64,000 bases of DNA from a virus. Below the pieces are notes generated by a model. The model was given only the letters and a program-made list of their open reading frames with translations. It was not told the DNA's origin and made no database searches. How positions within the stretch are numbered: position 1 is the stretch's first letter; each line of letters opens with the position of its first letter. The position numbers and the translations under genes are program-made. Positions 59,301 through 64,000 of the stretch are shown piece after piece. The stretch spans positions 60,942-124,941 of the IMG/VR virus record IMGVR_UViG_3300022752_000026; one strand, 5' to 3'.

Positions 59301-61521
59301 CCGCCATGATTGCAACAATAAGTGCTTTATCAATATCAAAAGCAGATGCTGTCTGTGCTTCTACTGCATCATCAATTTGTGACATAACAGCAACAAGAGA
59401 TTTATCGTCAAGAACAACTACTGGTGGAGGAGTTGGGCTTCTCAAGTCATTGAGAACACGAGCATCCTCTTCCCACTTTCCAGGCTTACGAACAAAAGTA
59501 GTTGCGTCAGTCCCTTCTGTTGATGAAGGTATAAGAGCAACTAAATCCATAACTGCCTGAGCATCATCTGGAGAGACGATTGCCATATACATAGGAGGAA
59601 CATCAGAAGTTGCTGGAGTAAGTTTTTGTCCAGCACTTGAACGAATTCCAGAAAGATTTCCACCAGGCTTTTGCATAAACTGTGGAGAAAGATTTTTTCC
59701 AGGAGAAGGAGTTAAGTCTTTTGCTGGCTTGTATCCTTCAATTTTTGTTTCTCTGCTTCCTTTTCCAATGTCTGGGCGATACCAGTGTGCGTTTGGATAA
59801 GAGATGCTTCCATCTTTATTGACAACTTTTTGCTCTAACCATTGACGAAGAGAAGGGTCATTGTATGCGTTAGGAGATGTGTAATTCATCAACTCTTCAC
59901 GAGTCATTTTTGCTCTAGGAGTTTCTCCTGGAACTGGAGTTGATAGTCCAGACTTTAGATTCGCTGCTCCGTTAGAAGCACGCATATCAGATGCCCAGTT
60001 ACCCCAGTCAGCATTTATTGTGCTAACTTCGTTTGAGTTTAGTTGAGGAAGTCTTTCTGGAAGAGTTGCGTTTGCTCTATCAATAGGAACTCTTGGTTCT
60101 CCTAGAATTCCGCTTGTAAGATTTCTCTGACGAACATCATTTCTAACAATTGGTTTGAAAGTATCTAGTGGCTCTGTCGTATTTCCTGGAACATCAACAA
60201 AGTTTCCATTAGAAAGTTTTACTTTTACAGTTTGATTATCTGGATTTACTGATTCAATTGTTCCAGTGTATTTAGCATCTCCACCAATAACTACTTGTCC
60301 ACCAGCCTTGGCAAACTTTCCACCCTTGTCACGAACTTGTCCTCGTGCTTTTTGTGAGCGCTCTTCAGGAGTGTAATTTCCATCTTGATTTGTTGGTCCT
60401 CCAACTGGTGCAGGAGCAGGAGTTGTCTTTAGAAGACCACCTTCTCCAGCAGCAGTAAGAGAGTCATCAGTTACATCGTAATATTCGTAATAGTCTGGGT
60501 ATTCGTCAGCGTAGTCAATAGAGACTCCGTCAATCATGTCCCAATCAACGCCGTCCATTTCCTCAAGCATAAGATTTGATTCTTCAGGGTTTATCTTTGC
60601 TATTGAAATTGTTTCAAAAGGATTAGCGTCTACAAATCCAGCAACAACAATCGCTGTGTCAACATCTACAGGAACGTGAATTTTAGAAACAGAGTCATAT
60701 GCTTCATCAAGAGAACGGTCATATGTTTCAAAGTCGTGGTTGACGTTTCCTAAATCTTCCCACATTCCGTCATCCCACACATAGCATGTGCCATCAGGAT
60801 TTACTTTGTATAAACGGTCAATTCCACTTCCATCCATACGAATACGGACATAGAACTGAGGAGCAAATTCTTCTGGAAGAGAGTTTGCATCAACAAATGA
60901 ATCAAATTGAATCTTCTCTGGATTTTCATAATCAGACATCACAAAATCGTAGGAAGCAGTGATTGAGTTTTGTTTTGCTTTTCTGTTTTCACGATTTACA
61001 ATTGCTGTAGCCCATGAACGTGCAGCATCTCCACCCCAAAGTGCCCACGCAATTCTTCCGTTACTTGGGTAGCCATCTTGTTCTGGCTTATACCCCTTAC
61101 CCTTTTTATCTACTTCGTGACGTGGAAAGTATTTAGCGATGTGGCGAATCTTGCGAATACCAATTTGTCCACCACGAGCCAGAGTGCGAGCAGTATTAAG
61201 ACCTACAGATGTTCCACCACGGTTCTTATCTGCTCTCCAAGCAAGACCACGCTTTGCCTCTGCTTGAACTGATTTTGGAATAGTGTATAGACGGTCATTG
61301 TTTGAAAATACTTTAATATCTAAATCAGATATGGCAGCAACTGCCAGTTCAAACATAGAGGATGCTTCAGGTTGGGTCTGGTCTCCTGTTGGAGTAAAAG
61401 AAGACAGCAATCTATCTGCTTCGTCAACAGACAGAACTAAGTTCTTTTTCTCATCAAGAACTACGGCTTTGTCGTCTATTTGAAATACGACTTCACTGCC
61501 ATTTCGCCCAACAAATTGCAC
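56311..61521 (-). CDS. capsid maturation protease polyprotein, 1736 aa
   Basis: The start is GTG 61521 with GGAG six bases upstream. Modules in order: an N-terminal domain; a basic conserved domain (about 87-180, RGGTSVGLNTARTLARGG, FPRHEVDKKGKGYKPEQ, GRIAWALWGGDAARSWA); a low-complexity region; a basic RYW/GDW/GPRAKGYC module (about 743-805); a prohead serine protease domain with H906 in GEGHNGSVVVG and S954 in GVSADMD; further head-protein regions; a second RYW/GDW/GPRAKGYC module (about 1393-1455); and an acidic, helical C-terminus. Ala-Ala-Gly junctions recur between modules. Position just before the scaffold-capsid gene fits a maturation protease, and the excess modules suggest packaged internal proteins. 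Confidence 0.78.
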   Translation of the reverse strand: MQFVGRNGSEVVFQIDDKAVVLDEKKNLVLSVDEADRLLSSFTPTGDQTQPEASSMFELAVAAISDLDIKVFSNNDRLYTIPKSVQAEAKRGLAWRADKNRGGTSVGLNTARTLARGGQIGIRKIRHIAKYFPRHEVDKKGKGYKPEQDGYPSNGRIAWALWGGDAARSWATAIVNRENRKAKQNSITASYDFVMSDYENPEKIQFDSFVDANSLPEEFAPQFYVRIRMDGSGIDRLYKVNPDGTCYVWDDGMWEDLGNVNHDFETYDRSLDEAYDSVSKIHVPVDVDTAIVVAGFVDANPFETISIAKINPEESNLMLEEMDGVDWDMIDGVSIDYADEYPDYYEYYDVTDDSLTAAGEGGLLKTTPAPAPVGGPTNQDGNYTPEERSQKARGQVRDKGGKFAKAGGQVVIGGDAKYTGTIESVNPDNQTVKVKLSNGNFVDVPGNTTEPLDTFKPIVRNDVRQRNLTSGILGEPRVPIDRANATLPERLPQLNSNEVSTINADWGNWASDMRASNGAANLKSGLSTPVPGETPRAKMTREELMNYTSPNAYNDPSLRQWLEQKVVNKDGSISYPNAHWYRPDIGKGSRETKIEGYKPAKDLTPSPGKNLSPQFMQKPGGNLSGIRSSAGQKLTPATSDVPPMYMAIVSPDDAQAVMDLVALIPSSTEGTDATTFVRKPGKWEEDARVLNDLRSPTPPPVVVLDDKSLVAVMSQIDDAVEAQTASAFDIDKALIVAIMAAGGVDKNRGNAEKLRRYWLYGKGAAKIRWNTPGDWTRCVRQLSKYMGPRAKGYCALRHKEATGLWTGDKEHRQMYGKKTFSTEYIIPSIAVIAAGEIRARVEDARQKVYGTTVENKEQSTGAEFTIPLVIPEAVESGDGRKFAKGAISIRELPLPLLWQIQTGEGHNGSVVVGKITHMERTEEGIGNARGQFDDGVYGKEAERLVRGGFIRGVSADMDMFEAKEENASDGDSDGKVGGGKMNITQARVMAVTLVPKPAFQECRIVLVGEKAEQEDNQVIQDGVYVDGVNPLDASALVACGIIAGAIPVTPPKEWFDNPKLNKPTALTVADDGRVFGHIAAWHVDHIGMAFGTKPPRSKSKYAYFHTGVVRTEEGADVPVGQLTLAGGHAPLEASASEAVRHYDDTASAIADVHAGEDAHGIWVAGALRPGTTPEQIRALRASAPSGDWRPIKGSLELVAVCQVNVPGFPIARARVASGQVMALVAAGASVLAQLKHDPLEEVKSRLDNLEAPIVAAADDAKSRMAAMTAAIKAEELSAKVRSMRDADSAYMHQTLQDADTELAVIDRKARMKLAEEGKALKDGSFPIRNVGDLKNAIHAYGRSKPGKRGMVRRHIMKMARKLDKADLIPANWTEAGRTASAAEIVESQTAAGGLDRNRGNAERLRRYWTRGEGAAKIRWGTPGDWKRCVKHLAKYLGPRAKGYCQLRHKEALGFYTATHAKMHKQRKSFAEIDELLGTFITQVSTDDMVKDINEILSEPDDLFDGEWTPEEEIIMLLVDGNGLDEASFTEFSAFEFAEADTEGLTEEELDALKKADKSEQKPVDSIAKYVPGKTQPRDASGKFRQVLARLKVDLGVSGAQGVVEKIEEAENLDDAGNYAGAAKAAGDLISIIDRLDNKALNPESLENVRTSAGELGKVIANLPFAFGEDAEKIRFSDVPPALRDLMENMIDRVEAKIGKEDADVATKDLKSFMSGGDFYSQSEISGQMAKLLRLLT
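57156..57357 (-). repeat. basic module copy 2 of protease polyprotein
   Basis: This stretch encodes about 67 residues (TAAGGLDRNRGNAERLRRY, GTPGDWKRCVKHLAKYLG, RAKGYCQLRHKEALG). It is a clear paralogue of the stretch at 59103-59307, with similar nucleotide sequence, so it arose by internal duplication or was recruited twice. Confidence 0.85.
59103..59307 (-). repeat. basic module copy 1 of protease polyprotein
   Basis: This stretch encodes MAAGGVDKNRGNAEKLRRY, TPGDWTRCVRQLSKYMG and RAKGYCALRHKEATG. Most residues are identical to the copy at 57156-57357, including the invariant RYW, GDW, CV and GPRAKGYC positions. Confidence 0.85.
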
Positions 61522-61524
61522 GGC

Positions 61525-61827
61525 TTACTCCGTCTCTTCTGGTTCTACAGACTCGTACTTCACAACGTCTTCAACGGGAATAGCCAAGTCTTCGGCATCT
61601 GCCTCGTCATAGACCGCAGTGAAGGCGGGGTCTACATAGACAACAATTAAACCATCTAAATCAAACTCCCAATCGTCTTCAGGAGATATTTCTTTCCAAT
61701 CACCTTTATCACGATAGAAAAGTCCGTCATCAGATTCATACATAAGAACAACTGCTTCATCTAATTCAGCATCGCAGAAGCAGAACAGGTCTTCTGGAAA
61801 CTCTGGTTTATCAGGGGTAAATGCCAT
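61525..61827 (-). CDS. small acidic protein, 100 aa
   Basis: A 100-residue, very acidic protein (DDWEFDLDGLIVVYVDPAF, DEADAEDLAIPVEDVVKYE). It has a short beta core and CFCDAELDEAV near the N-terminus. No family is recognised. It starts two bases after the cysteine-cluster gene and ends three bases before the protease gene, so it is expressed with the head proteins; an acidic decoration or inhibitor role is only a guess. Confidence 0.6.
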   Translation of the reverse strand: MAFTPDKPEFPEDLFCFCDAELDEAVVLMYESDDGLFYRDKGDWKEISPEDDWEFDLDGLIVVYVDPAFTAVYDEADAEDLAIPVEDVVKYESVEPEETE

Positions 61828-61829
61828 TG

Positions 61830-62645
61830 CTACTGCTCCTTTTTACTGTCGTCTAGTGGACCACCTGTCACCCAAGCGCGACAAGTCCTAGATGCTGCAC
61901 ATTTGAAATCAAACGCTTCGCAGTATCCAAGTTCAGCAGTTCCGATGGCATCCCAAGCATCGGTATCGGATGAACCGCCTTGCTCAATTCCTTGAGCGAT
62001 GCAGTTTTTCATTTCTGTAGTAACAACAAATACGGCGCAGTTTCCACAGCGTTGCTTCTTTGCTGTTTCGGAATCAACGCCCCACTCGCCAGCCATTTTT
62101 TGCCAATATTCTTCATTTGGCTCTTCTGGATTGAGTGGTCCATACATAGCAGTATCAATAGCGTTCTTGCGATTTTTTAGATTGATAGCAATGTCCTGAG
62201 TTGCTGGAGGGCATGTCTGCTCCCCCGCGGCGGTCATTGTTTTGTTTTCTTTTGGAGATATAGGCTTGTAAGATTTTGGTTCAAAGCCTTCAGAAGAATA
62301 ATCATCTACGAGTTCTTCTTTCGCGGCTCCCAGCGCATCATCAAAGGAAGGATAAGACTCCAAACCTTCTTCGTCTTGATAGAAGAAAACTGGCATGTTG
62401 TATGTGACAACCTCAAGAATCTCTGTAGCAGCAGTATCTGTATTAGTTACTGTATCTACTCCTTCTATAGCGTCAATGCGAGCGCCAATGGCCTGTGAGA
62501 CAGTTTCAATGGTGTTCTCTGTGGCAGTTTCTGGGAATAGAATCTCTGTTCTACTTCCATCTGTAACTATGGCAAAAGCAACATTTGGATTGCTGTCTTC
62601 TTCTTCATGGTTAGAGAAGTAGTAGGTTCTGTAGTAGTTACTCAT
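61830..62645 (-). CDS. cysteine-cluster protein of head operon, 271 aa
   Basis: The N-terminal 120 residues form an acidic alpha/beta domain (NPNVAFAIVTDGSRTEILF, TEILEVVTYNMPVFFYQD). A linker with TMTAAGE leads to a C-terminal domain with C200-x2-C203, C215, C242, C249 and C255 (RCGNCAVF, GYCEAFDFKC, RTCRAW). The pattern C-x2-C...C...GYC resembles high-potential iron-sulfur proteins or a zinc-binding fold. It shares one base (TAATG) with the kinase-like gene. Its function in the virion is unknown. Confidence 0.65.
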   Translation of the reverse strand: MSNYYRTYYFSNHEEEDSNPNVAFAIVTDGSRTEILFPETATENTIETVSQAIGARIDAIEGVDTVTNTDTAATEILEVVTYNMPVFFYQDEEGLESYPSFDDALGAAKEELVDDYSSEGFEPKSYKPISPKENKTMTAAGEQTCPPATQDIAINLKNRKNAIDTAMYGPLNPEEPNEEYWQKMAGEWGVDSETAKKQRCGNCAVFVVTTEMKNCIAQGIEQGGSSDTDAWDAIGTAELGYCEAFDFKCAASRTCRAWVTGGPLDDSKKEQ

Positions 62646-64000
62646 TACTTTATCCTCCTTACAAACTCTGACGCATTCTTAATGATGTAGTCTGCTCTAG
62701 CATCAATATATGCTGCCGCTCTTGGGTCAACAAACTGCATAGCAGCAGCACGTTCACGCATACGGGTAGCAAACTCTACTACTTGACTTACGGCAGCAGC
62801 CTCGCCAATATCACCAATATGTTGGGCAGCAAAAGGAATTACTGCATTCTTGTTTCCATATCTTCCTAGAACTACCTTGATTGGGTTTAAGAAGAGAGGG
62901 TCATTGTCGTGCTTATCAGCATCTCCAAAAGCACCATTGAACATAGCAAGTCCATTATCTACAGGAACTAGTCTAAGTTTTCCATTAGCATCTCGTCCCC
63001 ACATAAAGTTGTGGCCGTGTCTATCAGTGTTTCCAATAATTGCATTAGCAACAATGAAGTCTAATAACTCTGCTTTATGCTCAGGAGCAATATCATTGCT
63101 AGAAACATAGATTTCGCCATTGTTCTTGATGTTTTGTAGGCCAAAGAATCCAGGACCTGCAAACTCCATAACTCCAATTCCACCAACTTCCATAATCGGT
63201 GAGTCTGGGTTTACTGCTTTTGCCGCAGGGGATGCAAAACCAAGGTCTTTATAGAGTTGAGCAACAATTTCTTCTGCCTTAATTCCATTACCTTTGAATG
63301 GCTTATTGTTGTATTTGTCCTTGTCATATTTGATAAGAACTTGTTCTTTGGTAACAGAGTTTTCAAGAAGAATAAGTCCATTTATTCCAGCACTAATGTT
63401 TGACTTAAACTTCCAGTCTCCCCAAACAACAGCACCTCTTTGAAGTTTGAAGTTTCCGTTTTTATCCCAGAAAACATCAGCGCTCATTCCTTCAAATTCT
63501 CTTGCTACCTTAGCAACAAATTGGTTCGCTGTATCTGAGCCAACCTGAGGTAGAGGAAGTTTAGGCAGTTCACCAAATCCTTCTAAACCAGCCTTGACTT
63601 TTTCAAGTCTGTCAAGAAGTGCATCACGCTCGTCGTCATTGAGGCCATTTTTTCCTTTTACAAGTTGAATCAAAGCATCAACGTTGTTCTTACCGCCAAC
63701 AAGTGCATTTCTAAATACAGGATTGTATGCGTCTGGGAAAACAATTACATCATCAAAGTTTTTGCGTAGCCCGCGTCTCATATCGTTAGCGGCCCACCCC
63801 ATCTTGTCCTCTATCTCTTTATTGAGAACAAACAAATCAGGGAATAGTTTTTCAAACTCTGCTACTTTTCCATTGAACTCATCATCCATCTTGCGCAAAG
63901 GTATGTTCTTTTGAAGATTTGCCAAGGCTTCTAACTCTCGTGCTTCTTCAAACCAACCAAGACCTTTAGCGTAGGTTGCTGCTCTTCTCATATCAGCACC
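62645..64000 (-). CDS. HipA/PI3-kinase-like protein, partial
   Basis: The frame is open to the right edge (codons for GAD precede the first Met at 63991), so the true N-terminus may lie outside. The visible 450 residues have a helical N-terminal part. A kinase-like domain follows with GLILLENSV..EQVLIKYDKD (candidate ATP-lysine), a catalytic loop GNTDRHGHNFM (NTDRHGHN at 63008-63031) and PVDNGLAM (metal Asp, about 62943-62966). This is the D-x3-N ... D-N-G arrangement of HipA- and PI3/4-kinase-like enzymes. It is the first visible gene of the head operon. Confidence 0.72.
   Translation of the reverse strand, partial: GADMRRAATYAKGLGWFEEARELEALANLQKNIPLRKMDDEFNGKVAEFEKLFPDLFVLNKEIEDKMGWAANDMRRGLRKNFDDVIVFPDAYNPVFRNALVGGKNNVDALIQLVKGKNGLNDDERDALLDRLEKVKAGLEGFGELPKLPLPQVGSDTANQFVAKVAREFEGMSADVFWDKNGNFKLQRGAVVWGDWKFKSNISAGINGLILLENSVTKEQVLIKYDKDKYNNKPFKGNGIKAEEIVAQLYKDLGFASPAAKAVNPDSPIMEVGGIGVMEFAGPGFFGLQNIKNNGEIYVSSNDIAPEHKAELLDFIVANAIIGNTDRHGHNFMWGRDANGKLRLVPVDNGLAMFNGAFGDADKHDNDPLFLNPIKVVLGRYGNKNAVIPFAAQHIGDIGEAAAVSQVVEFATRMRERAAAMQFVDPRAAAYIDARADYIIKNASEFVRRIK

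Overview
The window is a large part of the genome of a tailed phage with a siphovirus-type virion: tape measure protein, Dit-like and hub-like tail-tip proteins, and a HK97-type capsid with its protease. Two WhiB-family proteins, which are confined to Actinobacteria and their phages, indicate an actinobacterial host. The DNA is visibly AT-rich for an actinophage, so a low-GC freshwater lineage such as the acI group (Nanopelagicales) is a reasonable guess, but nothing in the window proves it. I found no integrase, repressor, tRNA or CRISPR array. Portal and large terminase are not in the window and presumably lie beyond position 64000. No gene-free stretch exceeds about 220 bases.

Layout. Positions 1-1697 (minus) hold most of a primase-polymerase/D5-type helicase gene that runs off the left edge. 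A divergent intergenic region leads into a plus-strand block: a small membrane protein, an HTH protein and a metallophosphoesterase (1911-3957), then about 20 kb of host-recognition genes (4063-24408). These comprise collagen-like fibres built from shuffled modules, a fibre with a cupredoxin-like domain, a seven-repeat beta-propeller, large baseplate- or fibre-type proteins and a polyglycine adhesin. The block ends at a clear Rho-independent terminator (24426-24451). A glycosyltransferase and a methyltransferase follow on the plus strand to 26119.

From 26076 to 64000 everything is on the minus strand, so it is best read from right to left. The head module comes first: a HipA/PI3-kinase-like protein, a cysteine-cluster protein, a small acidic protein, a 1736-aa multi-domain protein carrying the maturation protease, a scaffold-capsid fusion and a second capsid-like protein. 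Next are the major tail protein, a terminator/attenuator, adaptor and neck proteins, frameshifted tail chaperones, tape measure, Dit, hub and two minor tail proteins (to 36139). The replication and recombination genes follow in the same direction: family A DNA polymerase, RuvC-like resolvase, SNF2 helicase, Cas4/RecB-like nuclease, Sak4-like RecA-fold ATPase and ssDNA-binding protein. The block ends in small accessory genes and the two WhiB genes.

Main points of interest: the protease polyprotein with duplicated basic modules and repeated Ala-Ala-Gly junctions that could be its own cleavage sites; a kinase-fold protein inside the head operon; a fibre domain with an apparently complete type-1-copper ligand set; a glycosyltransferase/methyltransferase pair beside threonine-rich collagen fibres, reminiscent of BclA glycosylation; two small beta modules spread through virion proteins on both strands, one nested inside the other; and a family A polymerase with tyrosine at the position equivalent to E. 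coli Pol I Phe762, a trait associated with lytic phages.
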